Shown one piece after another: positions 21,701-29,401 of a DNA stretch of 64,000 bases. The notes beneath the pieces were generated by a model. That model was not told the origin of the DNA. It did not search any database and saw only the letters and a program-made list of their open reading frames with translations. Each line of letters begins with the position of its first letter. Position 1 is the stretch's first letter. Both the position numbers and the translations under genes were made by a program. Source of the DNA: Ixodes scapularis (Eukaryota; Arthropoda; Arachnida; Ixodida; Ixodidae); contig NW_024609857.1 in assembly GCF_016920785.2 (NCBI RefSeq), positions 13,802,716 through 13,866,715 of the forward strand. The letters run 5' to 3'.

Positions 21701-24164
21701 TTGGCTGTCATCGAGTGTTCTGGCTCGGAAGATTTCGGAACGTACCACGCGTACTATAAAAGCAGCAGTAACGCGTTTTTCCGACACTGTCACACTCCCC
21801 CCCCCCCCCCCCCCCCCCCCTCTTTCAAGCTCAAATTGCTACAAAAATAAGTAAAATGTGGGGTTTTACGTGCCAAATCAACGAAGGGCATCTGGCACAC
21901 ACCAGCGAGGGACTGAGGATTAATTTTAACAATTTTAAGATCTGTTGACGAGCAACCGAAATCTCGGCTACACAGCGACTTCTCCGCAGCAAGCCTCCAT
22001 CAGACTGCAGGCACCACCGGCCGGGATCCAAACCCGCCAACTGGGTATCCATAGACCAGCGCTTTTCCTCGGAGCTATCGAGGCGGCGTGATAATATTCA
22101 CATTAGTATTATTTATTTCGGTACAGCAGAGCCGCGGCTCCGCAGAAAGGCCAGTAGCCCATATACCACGAAGACCTGCGGCGCCGCATCTAATGATGAT
22201 GCAATGACCTAATTTAAGAGGCTCATCTTCAAGCTGTCGCAGCAGTTAGAGCTGCATCAGTCTCGCACCTATAGAATGCCCCTGACTTCGCGATTCACCG
22301 TCCCCTTCTCAGGCCCCGGGCTTCGGCGGTAGCCGAGCGTCTCTGGAGCAGCCCCAGTGTCAATGACGTCGAAGAGGCCAAGTACAGGCTGGACGAGCAC
22401 AGGTGCAGGATGCGGAGGTGAGTGATCAGCGCATATTTCTCCCTACATAAGGTTCGCTTCCTGCGCACCGTCGTCGGTTTGCTGGGCTGTAGAACGCGTC
22501 CCGAGCATGCGCAGTACGTTTCGTCTGCGGAATATCAGACGGCGCGCACACGTGCACAACCCGGTGACTCCGCATTTTTCGCCTGGGCGACAAGCGCCGG
22601 AAAAGTGTATACGGCGAGCAAGTGCCCCAGAACACGCGTTTAGAGCATGGGAACGCTAGGTGAGACACGCCAATCAGAGTACAACATAAAGAACGCAAAA
22701 AGAACGCGCAATGACGAGGCAGCCAAGCGTGCGCGCCGTCAGCTATCGAGATCGGGGGGGGGGGGGGGGGGGGGGGCAGGCACAAAAGCTCTTGGGTGGA
22801 TTTGGCGGGTAAACAAACGCGCGAAGTGCGCAGAAAGCAGGCGAATTTGCAGGCCGAATAGTTTCGTCTGCTACCCTTCCCGTCCGAGAGCTGCGCGCCT
22901 ATGTCAACATCACGTAGAATAATCAAATACCGTGCAATATAAATTTCGACGTCATCACAGTGGAATCGAGTGCAAATTGGACACGGGGGCTGTGTCAGAG
23001 TTCGGCTGTGCCTCCTGTTCAATCAGCGAGTCGAAGGACGCTCGGTGTCCGGCCAACATGCATCTAGAATAATGAAGGCCTCCGAACGGCCCACTCTTCC
23101 TCCATGGAATGTCACATATAACACAGTCGGATGGCGCCAAATCAGCAAATGACCTACTGCTAAATTTGCCAAGCATCAAGGAGAATGCAGGGATTGGTGT
23201 TCCACGCGCCGCACGTGCTGGCCTTAGCAGTAGTAACTTTTCTAAAGCAAATACCTAAAACAAATGGACCCTTGCACGCGCGTTTGTCACCCCTTTATTT
23301 TGGTTCTTTACTTCGAATCTTTTATACGGGGAAGGAGTGCACGTGGGGCGCGTGGAACACCAACCCCCGCATACTCCTTGATGCTTGGGTAATTTAGCAA
23401 TAGGTCCATTGGACCCGAGCCCGATTCCGAGCGTCCTTCGACGCGTTGATTGGACACACGAGGCCCAGCCGAGCACTGACGCGGCGCTCGTATCCAATAT
23501 GTGTCTTCGCTCGATCTCGCTCTGATGACGTCAAGAATTCCAGTGCACAGGCTTTGATAATTCTAGGCAAAGTTTGTCAGGCTCGGGCCCAGTTGTCGAG
23601 GTGGCGCCCTGCTACTGTGGTGACTTTCCCGTGGAGATAAAAGGCTGTTCACAGGAGGATTGTTCTGTTAGTTTAACGATCCGTTAATGTGACCTGTATC
23701 ATATATATTAATATCGTCACTCGTTCATAATGCAGACGTTTGCTTGCGGGAAATATTCGGTATTCGTCTTTGATGTCTACTTGTTGTCTTCTTAGTGTAA
23801 TGGCGTAGCAATACTTAACACAGGCATGATTTAACACCGAGTTAGGCACGCTTTTAAGTCTCAACTATGGCAATTACGTTTCTCAATAGGAATTTAAGAC
23901 TGGCTTCTGCGTGCACGGAGAGTATCTAGAAAACAAATTTGCAAAATAAAGCCTTCACTCGAAGCCTAGAGATCAGGTCCAGCGAGGGGAACGTTTTCTA
24001 ACCTAAACTTCCGTGCGCCAAATGCCACACAAGTTCAGACAGCCAGAAAATCGTTGCAGCGCAGCAAGGACGGAACTTACAGAGAACTTGTTCACGCATG
24101 CAGGCGGGGCATTGCAGCACAGCCCATCCTCAACGGATTCTGTGGAGATGAGGACTTCGACTAG
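530..24164 (+). CDS. Beta-hexosaminidase (GH20), C-terminal 258 residues over six exons
   Basis: Joined exons 530-722, 3894-4050, 9006-9177, 10282-10372, 22313-22417 and 24104-24164 give 779 nt, continuously open to TAG. All five introns begin GT and end AG, and the phases fit at every junction. The product matches the catalytic TIM barrel of lysosomal beta-hexosaminidase (HEXA/HEXB family), which removes terminal N-acetylglucosamine or N-acetylgalactosamine from glycans and glycolipids. Landmarks in order: LGMDEV with the catalytic Asp-Glu pair and the nearby CW; IIWQD; WYLDYISY with the active-site Tyr; GGEACLWSEYVD; PRASAVAERLW; and a Cys-containing tail. Full-length relatives have about 530-550 residues, so about half the protein, with signal peptide and propeptide, lies left of the window. 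The position after WYL is Asp-Tyr; human beta has Asp-Leu and human alpha has Asn-Arg, so a beta-like substrate range is inferred. The frame is intact, so I treat it as functional. Confidence 0.93.
1087..1235. repeat. Array of GCTAAATTTAGC palindromes
   Basis: The perfect 12-bp palindrome GCTAAATTTAGC and one-base variants (GCTAAATTTAGT) recur about five times with linkers like GGGAAATTTC. A degenerate mirror of this array appears near the other end of the host element (about 3430-3500). One GTCACGTGAC palindrome lies inside at 1123-1132. These look like subterminal repeats, possible transposase-binding sites (inference). Confidence 0.6.
1543..2904. mobile_element. PIF/Harbinger-like MITE with TTA duplication
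   Basis: The terminal inverted repeats begin AGGCCCTGTCACACTGAGGC and extend past 20 bp in perfect complement at the right end. TTA flanks both sides (1540-1542 and 2905-2907), the classical PIF/Harbinger target. Subterminal DNA on both sides is dense in CAACA/TGTTG words. No transposase was found, so it is non-autonomous. It sits inside the 996-3584 element and is therefore younger than it. Confidence 0.78.
3714..3793. repeat. 80-bp near-perfect hairpin
   Basis: The left arm starting CTAGAGTTCCTGTAT pairs with the right arm ending ATACAGGAACTCTAG. The stem has about 38 pairs with two substitutions and a 2-nt bulge, and the loop is only a few bases. It lies in the intron 100 bp before the second visible hexosaminidase exon, so it is transcribed with the gene. 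A foldback transposon remnant or a small-RNA precursor are both possible. Confidence 0.7.
3894..4050 (+). CDS. Hexosaminidase exon, KSSPEIRRF to IENYVQ
   Basis: The acceptor is TTGTTCTAG and the donor GTACTC. The first G completes the Trp codon begun at 722, then 52 whole codons follow. It encodes the segment after the catalytic DE (SSPEIRRFMEAHNF) and the strand with YIIWQDPIENYVQ, which lines the GH20 barrel. NFT is a potential N-glycosylation site. Confidence 0.92.
4481..4652. repeat. Foldback MITE, copy 1 of three
   Basis: The arms CTCTGTTTCACCTTATG and complement of a segment ending CATAATATGAAACGG enclose sequence rich in GAGCTCCTTGCTC. Related copies lie at 11457-11627 and, as a partial inverted copy, 12960-13079. 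It is intronic, with no coding capacity. Confidence 0.6.
4665..4897. repeat. Foldback repeat with GCAGACGAACTTGCG arm
   Basis: The left arm (GCAAGTCGTCTGCTTC then GGTGACGTCAGAAC) pairs with the right arm (TTCTGACATCATCC then GAAGCAGACGAACTTGC). A diverged relative lies at about 56716-56915 with the same order of words. Both have a central GGTCTACC-type segment, so they are one family. Confidence 0.55.
4898..7247. other. Intron sequence, no gene seen
   Basis: This is part of the hexosaminidase intron between 4050 and 9006. It contains a G-run near 5681-5694, A-runs, a short direct duplication (CTGACAACGAGTACAGGAAA at about 6980 and 7030) and anonymous sequence. The short open frames here overlap on both strands and show no recognisable domain. 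Confidence 0.5.
7248..8049. mobile_element. TTAA-type MITE, AGGAGCGGTGCAACGAT family
   Basis: The ends are AGGAGCGGTGCAACGATTTT and the complement of AGGAGCTGTGCAACAATTTC. TTAA follows on the right (8050-8053) and the one-base variant CTAA precedes on the left. The same termini flank the element at 12310-12937. The internal inverted words ATGACGTCAATGGGGGT and ACCCCCATTGACGTCA make it a double foldback. TTAA suggests piggyBac-type mobilisation (inference). Confidence 0.68.
9006..9177 (+). CDS. Hexosaminidase exon, WYLDYISY segment
   Basis: The acceptor is ACTCTTGCAG and the donor GTACAC, with 57 codons plus one base. It encodes VDRDTLVQLWKGDWKQI, a charged helix, then STFWYLDYISYAADWKKYY. 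The Tyr of ISY is an active-site residue in human subunits. Asp-Tyr stands where the alpha subunit has Asn-Arg for anionic substrates, so binding of sialylated or sulphated substrates is not expected (inference from the human structures). Confidence 0.93.
9955..10190 (-). mobile_element. tRNA-derived SINE
   Basis: Read on the minus strand, a tRNA-like head contains an A-box-like TTAGCGCACAGCAG followed by the B box GGTTCAATCCC (complement of 10097-10107), then a non-tRNA body to about 9955. Tick genomes have abundant tRNA-derived SINEs such as Ruka; family assignment needs alignment. It lies in the intron 90 bp before the next hexosaminidase exon. Confidence 0.6.
10282..10372 (+). CDS. Hexosaminidase exon, GGEACLWSEYVD motif
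   Basis: The acceptor is GATTCCTGCAG and the donor a strong GTGAGT. The exon begins with two bases finishing a Gly codon and ends TG of a Trp codon. It encodes EKQLVVGGEACLWSEYVDAT, whose Trp and Glu bind the sugar hydroxyls in family members. The motif is fully conserved apart from Ser for Gly before EYVD. Confidence 0.93.
11257..11992. mobile_element. TA-flanked TIR element, CAGTGTTCTAGAGGG family
   Basis: CAGTGTTCTAGAGGGGGTTG at the left and its complement at the right are each bordered by TA (11255-11256, 11993-11994). The inverted arms are about 50 bp and include GTAGTGGCAAGAGCGGCG. A smaller foldback (11457-11627) is nested inside. It is non-autonomous. Confidence 0.7.
11457..11627. 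repeat. Foldback MITE, copy 2 of three
   Basis: The arms ATACTTTGTTTCACCTTA and complement (AAGGTGAAACGAAGTAT) enclose the same GAGCTCCTTGCTC core as 4481-4652. It is inserted in the 11257-11992 element. Confidence 0.6.
12310..12937. mobile_element. TTAA-flanked MITE, 628 bp
   Basis: The termini AGGGGCGGTGCAACGAT and complement of AGGAGCGATGCAACGAT are bordered exactly by TTAA (12306-12309, 12938-12941). It is the same family as 7248-8049. The perfect TTAA duplication is the piggyBac signature; no transposase is present. Confidence 0.78.
12960..13079. repeat. Partial, inverted copy of the three-copy foldback
   Basis: It contains AGCAAGGAGCTCGCGCTTGT and ends ACACAAGGTGAAACAGAGTA, matching one side of 4481-4652 and 11457-11627. 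Only one terminus is clear, so the element looks truncated. Confidence 0.5.
13141..13740. repeat. Inverted duplicated segment, arms about 110-140 bp
   Basis: DNA around 13141-13260 and the complement of about 13590-13740 share GGCCATG..GCAATTGCAG, ATCATTAAAGGC-type and TTCGCGAA words at roughly three quarters identity. As a result open frames on both strands look alike at the protein level. It sits inside the 12125-15026 element and may be the terminal repeat of another insertion. Confidence 0.5.
15158..21215. mobile_element. 6.1 kb CACTG-ended (CACTA/EnSpm-like) element
   Basis: CACTGTTAGCAA at the left and its exact complement at the right are bordered by TA. Both subterminal regions carry many copies of TACACG/CGTGTA within about 200 bp, on both strands, resembling the short subterminal repeats that bind transposase in CACTA elements. 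The interior has no recognisable transposase; frames of 129 and 152 codons near 20274-20732 overlap each other and match nothing I know. A hAT element (16540-18936) is nested inside. CACTA elements usually make 3-bp duplications, so the superfamily is tentative. Confidence 0.55.
16540..18936. mobile_element. Non-autonomous hAT element with TTCGAA arrays, 2.4 kb
   Basis: The element starts TAGGGATGTCGCGAAC and ends GTTCGCGGCATCCCTA, with an exact 8-bp duplication TTAAACAG outside (16532-16539 and 18937-18944), diagnostic of hAT. Inside each end is a long degenerate tandem array of TTCGAA-containing units (about 16560-17040 and 18530-18910). The middle (17100-18500) is unrelated sequence without transposase motifs, with G- and A-runs. 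Confidence 0.82.
21394..21660. repeat. Foldback repeat, AGCATGACCCTTGGG arms
   Basis: The left arm (GGTGGATCGTTAGGGAATC, AGCATGACCCTTGGGGAG) pairs with the right arm (CTCCCAAGGGTCATGCTAA, CATTCCCTAAGGATCCACC). The arms are about 80 bp with a 100-bp centre. A MITE is likely; target duplication was not resolved. Confidence 0.6.
21797..21820. repeat. Homopolymer C24
   Basis: An uninterrupted run of 24 C in the hexosaminidase intron. Such runs are hard to sequence and the length may be inexact. Confidence 0.9.
21846..22090 (-). mobile_element. tRNA-derived SINE, second type
   Basis: On the minus strand the head has TAGCTCCGAGGAAAAGCGC and a B box GGGTTTGGATCCC (complement of 22023-22035). The tail ends in GATTTGGCACGTAAAACCCC, a conserved-tail style common to arthropod SINEs. 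Its body differs from the SINE at 9955-10190. Confidence 0.6.
22313..22417 (+). CDS. Hexosaminidase exon, PRASAVAERLW
   Basis: The acceptor is CCCCTTCTCAG and the donor GTGAGT. Codons are split on both sides, as required by the flanking exons. It encodes WPRASAVAERLWSSPSVNDV followed by a helix with LDEHRCRM. The AERLW block is a hallmark of GH20 hexosaminidases. Confidence 0.93.
22754..22776. repeat. Homopolymer G23
   Basis: Uninterrupted G run in the last hexosaminidase intron. It may form a G-quadruplex, and its length may be unreliable. Confidence 0.9.
24104..24164 (+). CDS. Hexosaminidase last coding exon
   Basis: The acceptor is ACGCATGCAG. It encodes RGIAAQPILNGFCGDEDFD then TAG at 24162-24164. 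Related proteins end at almost the same place with QP.., a GFC-type Cys and an acidic tail, so the natural C-terminus is present. Confidence 0.92.
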
Positions 24165-24284
24165 ATCAACAACTGAACTCTGCAGAGAGCGGCTTCAGAC
24201 ACACGACAGAAGTCAGCCATCTCACCGCTCTTCAGTGGCGCACCAACTTGTTTTTGAGTGGGGGGGCAAACCAGAGCCTCCCAT

Positions 24285-24312
24285 CCCCCCCCCCCCCCCC
24301 CCCCCCCCCCCC
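24285..24312. repeat. Homopolymer C28 in the presumed 3' UTR
   Basis: Twenty-eight C begin 121 bp after the hexosaminidase stop codon. If the poly(A) signal at 24354 is used, this run is part of the mRNA. Confidence 0.85.
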
Positions 24313-24353
24313 GGGTCGCATATTTTTACAAGTGATGCACCGAAATTTCGCCG

Positions 24354-24359
24354 AATAAA
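24354..24359 (+). promoter_or_regulatory. Candidate poly(A) signal AATAAA
   Basis: This is the first canonical AATAAA after the hexosaminidase stop, 190 bp downstream. Another lies near 24719. Which one is used cannot be told from sequence. Confidence 0.4.
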
Positions 24360-25244
24360 AAATTCGGCGCAACTTTTGCCGACCTTTTCTAAAGATTTCG
24401 CATTGATTCGGCAAAAATACACTGTTACCAGACTTAACATTGATATTTAGGTTTTTCTGACGAAAAAAGTTTTTTTTTTTCTTAACGTTAATACAACATG
24501 TAGTGCCTATTGACACAGTTATGACTAAATAAGGTGATATTCTACAAGATAATTGTATCGGTGTCGCTTTTGTCTGTTTTCTAGTAATTTTAGTGTTTGC
24601 TTGCAGAAAGTGGCGTGATAACGAGGTTGGTTAGTAGCCGGCGCAGTCACGAATCCCGCTTCGAGAGTTTTGATTTTGAGGCTTCATCAGCGCACGCCTG
24701 CAAGTGTGTTTACATTGTTAAAATAAAGGCAACCACTGCGTTCTTACTTTTTCTGGGAGTCACCCTTTCGTGCGCGAAAACTAATGCAACGGTTGCTGAA
24801 CCTTCACTAGAAGAAATAGAAATAATGTAAATATGAATGTTTTTCGATTTGAGTCACTTGACGTCAGCGTTGCATGAAAGTGAGCGTTCCATATTCGCAA
24901 CGTGCGTTTTTAAGCTTTAAAATTCCGGTTTCTGGTGTTAGGCAACACACGGACGTTTAGGAAGTTGGGGAGAGTTAGGAATGTCGAATGTGCAACGTTG
25001 AGCATGATAGTCCTGTGTTTAATTTCATGCAGATACATGAAAATCCCAAGATAGCGCGAACTAAAACGCAATGTTATTCTGTTTTGGCACAAACAACTTG
25101 TGAGCCGAAAACAGGATTGTTATAATAATAATAATAATGATGATAATAATAATAATTTTATTTGCACATACTGGAAGGGGCCCGTGTGGTGGTGTGCGGG
25201 GCTAGGCAGATAGGTAAAAACCCTTACGCAGAGCGCCTGCCAGC

Positions 25245-26456
25245 CAGACTTGTACGTAGTTCAACTACTTTACTCAAGTTATTGTAGTTTAGCTACTTTT
25301 CTGGGTAGTTTAATAACATTCAATTACATTTCTATTTTGGTAATTAGTAGTTTACTTTAACTACTTTTTCGAGTCACTTCTACTCAAATTACAAATTACT
25401 TTCGAATTTTAGTGGTTGTTTTGTCACACAACAGAGTTAAGATGTTGGAAGGTCAGCTGATACTTGCAGAGGGGGAAGCATGTGGCGTAGAAAAAGGGGG
25501 GAAGGGGGAGGAAGAAAGTGATTTGGATAGTCCAAACCCCCCCCCCAAATTTTAATAAGCCCCTCACTGCAACAACACTGCTACGACGCGGGGGGAGCGA
25601 ACAGACATGACGCAAGAGGGTCCGAGTAACTCCGGGATTGGCGTCGAAGACCGGCGTTTCTCTGCGTCCCGAAGCTCAAGGAGACTTGACCCTTTTGAAG
25701 AAATTGCTGGTCCCCGCTTCTTTCCAACGTAGAAACTATCGCCGAGGTGCACATACTGCATCCTCACTCAAAGGAGGTAACAAAGTGCAGCACCCTCTCA
25801 AGTTAATCTGGTGCCCCTGTATAGCTTGTGCTGTCTTTCAACACGTCATGTGGTCATTTCTCTGAGTGAAGAAACGGTGGCGATAAAACCGATACAAACA
25901 AGTGCCTTATGATATGACCTTTGAGGTTCAGCACTGCCTGAACTTGATTTTGCAGGCAGTGTTTGATTGCTTACAGTGTTGCGTAAAGTACATAACCTCT
26001 CATTTACTTTATACTTCCAAGTAGTTTTCATTTAGACGTACTTTACGCAACACTGTGAGCAATAAAACACTGTCTGCAAAATCGAGTTCAGGCAGTGCTA
26101 AACCTCAAAGATGAAATGATACATCCGCAGTACATCCTTGACCAAAAAGAAGTACGCAACAATTAGGCATGCAGAAGCAGAACCAGCTATTAAAGCATTT
26201 CTGTGAAAGCACAAGCCACTTTATATTCGGCTAGCAGAATTTCGCTAACGCATCAAAGCCTATGTAAGTACTTCCTTGTTAGCATAGAAAAAGGAATGAA
26301 AGTAACTTCAAAAGTAATTTGCTACTTTTTTACGGTAATTAGTAATTAAGTGAATTACTCTCCATTTGAGTAATTTCTACTCTACTCATATTACTTTTGA
26401 GGCTAATATTCAGTAATTTAACTTAATTACTTGTTTGAGTAGCTTGTACAAGTCTG
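25245..26456. mobile_element. Non-autonomous hAT element with AGTAACTAC-rich ends
   Basis: CAGACTTGTAC at the left and its complement at the right are enclosed by the exact 8-bp duplication CTGCCAGC (25237-25244 and 26457-26464). Subterminal sequence consists of degenerate AGTA/ACTACTTT repeats. An inner foldback (25919-26111) with 75-bp arms, including GCAGGCAGTGTTTGATTGC-like sequence, appears to be a second insertion. Confidence 0.8.
25919..26111. repeat. Foldback inside the hAT element
   Basis: The arm TTTGAGGTTCAGCACTGCC pairs with GGCAGTGCTAAACCTCAAAG. About 75 bp pair with few mismatches, including GCGTAAAGTAC and its complement, around a 42-bp loop. Confidence 0.7.
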
Positions 26457-27710
26457 CTGCCAGCCCGCCACCACATATGAGAAAACAAAACAGACAAATA
26501 AATGTACAGAATATACACACTATAGAAAGTACGTAAAAAGGAAAGAAAAGGAGGAAGAAAACATGTATTACATTATGACGAGGATGCCAACTGCATCCCA
26601 TACATTGTGGCAAGCTCTTGTGACCCTGCCCCGTTTGACGGCAGTGGGCTGCGAACACTGAGCGTAATTGTCAGTTGTCAGTCAATGTTTCAACTATCTC
26701 GTTGCATCAATGGAAACGTCAAATGAAAATCACGTTATCCAGAATGCACCGCGTCATTTGTCACTTGCGCAGTGGACGGCGTAAATTACTGGTCGATTTT
26801 CTGTTCTTGAGGCAGAAAATATTGAAGAGAACCACACTCCAAAAGCTCACAAACGCACAATTACCGTGCCGCCTGTTCCACACCTCGCCGTAACCGCTGG
26901 TTGTACTTAACTGTGCGATGGTAACCGCACGACTGCGCGGCGTCCATTTGCGATCCATGGCCCCGTCGCGTTCGTGCGCGTGCGCAGATATTTGTCAAAT
27001 TTTTGCCGCATCTTTGCGAACTTTCCTTCGAAATTTCGGCATGTGCGGAACTTTGCCGTATCTGAAGTTCGGCAGGTTCGGTCCATCACTAAATTTTACA
27101 GCGCGCGTGTGTGTAGGCGTTGTAAAAGAGGGGGGAGGAGAGGGCCAATTGTGTATGCGAACCGGGCGCATCTGGTCACTGGCTCCTTTTACGGCGCAGG
27201 CGATAGAACCCTAGCAACGACGCTCACGCCGGATTGGCTGCTCAGCAACGCGCGGGAACTTAAATTTCGGATTCGGACAGCGCGTTTCTCATTCGAAGCG
27301 CGTTAAACCACCCCCGCGCCGGCATTCACGCCGCTTCGCGGCGACAGTGTGCGGCTGCTAATTACTAAACTATTATCCCACTTAGCACCCCCCCCCCCCC
27401 TACACGCCGCTTCGCGGCGTCCAGTCGGCAACACAATCCTTGCTGTCCCCCATGCACTGCCGTAAATAGAGTCCCATCCGATTTTGTTCAGCGATGCTTC
27501 GTCAACAACATTCTTTTTTTTTTCAGTGTTAATCGTGAAAAAAAAAAATGTCGTAAATATCGCCAAATGCCTCGACAAAGCAAAATGTTCGAGGAAAAAA
27601 AAATGAAAGCCGTTTACAACTCCCTGTAACGCCGAATTAGAGCGCAGCTCTTGAGGAGGAGGAGGGAAGGGTACTGGGGGGGTGGGTCAAGTGACCTCGG
27701 GGGGCGGGGG

Positions 27711-28010
27711 GTCACGTGACCTTGTGGGAGTCACGTGACCTTGTGTGAGTCACGTGACCTTGGGGCGTCACGTGACGTCGGGGGGTCACGTGACCTGGGG
27801 CCACGTGACGATGCCGATGACGTCATCAGTGACGTCACTGATGACGCCATCAGTGATGATGACGATGCGGATGCCGGTGACGTCATCAGTGACGTCACTG
27901 ATGACGTCGTCAGTGATGATGACGATGACGATGCGGATGCCGGTGACGTCATCAGTGACGTCACTGATGACGTCATCAGTGGCTATGACGTCAACGGGGG
28001 GTCACGTGAC
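27711..28010. promoter_or_regulatory. Cluster of GTCACGTGAC and TGACGTCA palindromes
   Basis: Exact GTCACGTGAC occurs at 27711, 27730, 27749, 27767, 27785 and 28001; the first five are spaced 18-19 bp. Between them lie about eight exact TGACGTCA sites in a 60-66 bp tandem unit (about 27811-27985). GTCACGTGAC equals the published CLEAR consensus bound by TFEB/MITF in vertebrate lysosomal genes, and TGACGTCA is the CRE consensus. Whether proteins bind here is unknown; tandem duplication of a transposon interior explains the count without selection. Confidence 0.5.
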
Positions 28011-28021
28011 CTGGGTAACCA

Positions 28022-28530
28022 TCGTGACCCTCGTGAGGGTAACCCTAGTAACCCTCGTGAGGGCAACTCTCGTGACCCTCGTGAGGGTAACTCTCGTGTC
28101 CCTCGTGAGGGTAACTCTCATAACCCTCGTGACCCTCGTGAGGGTAACTCTCGTGACCCTCGTGAGGGTAACTCTCATAACCCTCGTGACCCTCGTGAGG
28201 GTAACCCTCGTGAAGGTAACCCTTTTGAGGGTAACTAACCCTCGTGAGGGTTACGAGGGTAAGTAACCCTCGTGAGGGTAACCCTCGTGAAGGTAACCCT
28301 TTTGAGGGTAACTAACCCTCGTAACCCTCACAAGGGTTACGAGGGTTAGTAACCCTCGTGAGGGTAACCCTCGTGAAGGTAACCCTTTTGAGGGTAACTA
28401 ACCCTCGTAACCCTCGTGAGGGTTACGAGGGTAAGTAACCCTCGTGGCCCTCGTGATCCTCGTGAGGGTAACCCTCATGAGATTAACCCTCGTAGCCCTC
28501 GTAACCCTCACGAGGGTGACGAGGGTTGCG
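28022..28530. repeat. CCTCGTGAGGGTAAC minisatellite
   Basis: A roughly 15-bp unit AACCCTCGTGAGGGT is repeated dozens of times with small variants (CTCTCGTGACC, CTTTTGAGGG). Each unit contains the CCCTC/GAGGG inverted repeat and can form a small hairpin. It gives rise to repetitive open frames that are not called as genes. Confidence 0.85.
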
Positions 28531-28595
28531 GTTACGCCGACGCCGCTCAAGCCGGGAACGGGCCCCTAAGAGCTGCGCTCTAAAAATAAAAGAAA

Positions 28596-28690
28596 TAAGC
28601 CCACACCGTGCATAGAACCCGAGTCTGATACGTATGAGGCAGACATCTTACCACTAAGTTAGGCTACCGCTTCGGAAACTCGCATTGTAT
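28596..28690 (-). mobile_element. tRNA-like SINE head
   Basis: Minus-strand sequence has an A-box-like TAGTGGTAAGA, an anticodon-arm-like GTCTGCC..GTATCAGAC and a B-box-like GGTTCTATGC. Box B is imperfect and the acceptor stem does not close clearly, so it is a SINE or tRNA relic rather than a working tRNA gene. Confidence 0.45.
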
Positions 28691-29401
28691 CCGCTGCCTA
28701 TGTTCACGGCGCCAGCGCCCATCTCCACGAACCAGCCAATCCGGCGTGACCGCCGTTGCTAGGGTTTGTATCGCCTGCGTGTTAAAAATATGCCCGCGCG
28801 GGTCAGGAGGCGGGGCCCTTGGTATTCCATGGGCACCGCCAGCCAGTCTTAGCCCTGCCCAGTGGCCGCCGTTCCAGGGGGGGCAAAACATATGCCTTGC
28901 TCCCCCCCCCCTCTGAGAACTGGGGGGGGGGGGGCCCTTGTCTCCCCCCCCCCCCCCCCCGGTTGGTACGCCCATGCCGCTCTTGCAGAACGACGACAGC
29001 GAAACCGTGCCACTACAGTTTGTGCCTATATAATCGTTTCCTCCTCAATACCTATACGGCCACTCGATTTCTCCGGTCGTATACTAAGAAACCAATGTTC
29101 CACCCGCCTAGCGGTAGATTGCCGAAGGTTGGCGACAAGGTTGTATTTTCTAGCGTCAGGCTGCGACGCAATCTTTGATAAAAGAAAATCTAACTTCTAG
29201 AGCCGACCGAGGTGTGCGGCTCATCACGAAAAAAAAAAAAAATTAAAATAAAGAAAAAAGGTCCTCTTTCCACTTTATTTATTTGTTTATTTATTATTAT
29301 TTTTTTTTTAGTTTGCTTTCCTCTACAACACCAAGACATTCAAGCACGGCGAACAATACTAAGATCCCCTGCGAATGACGAAGGTCAAAATGCGATTAAA
29401 T

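Larger units (their letters stand above)
27640..28580. mobile_element. TIR element of the GAGCGCAG family, copy 2, 941 bp
   Basis: The left end GAGCGCAGCTCTTGAGGAGG matches the complement of the right end of 996-3584, and the right end complement GAGCGCAGCTCTTAGGGGCC, followed by GAGCGGCGTCGGCGTAACCG, matches its left end. TA lies outside both. The copies are thus full length and in opposite orientation. Nearly all the interior is tandem repeat: GTCACGTGAC, TGACGTCA and CCTCGTGAGGGTAA arrays. Confidence 0.72.

Noticed and set aside
22426..23022. Minus-strand frame of 198 codons
   Set aside because: It reads through a poly-G/C run in the last hexosaminidase intron and lacks any domain.
27735..28266. 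Two overlapping frames of 167 and 173 codons with Asp/Ser/Val or Arg/Glu/Gly repeats
   Set aside because: They are translations of the TGACGTCA and CCTCGTGAGGG tandem repeats; both frames of the same strand are open because of the repeat.
28596..28690. Functional tRNA gene
   Set aside because: The B box departs from consensus and no closed acceptor stem was found; a SINE or relic fits better.
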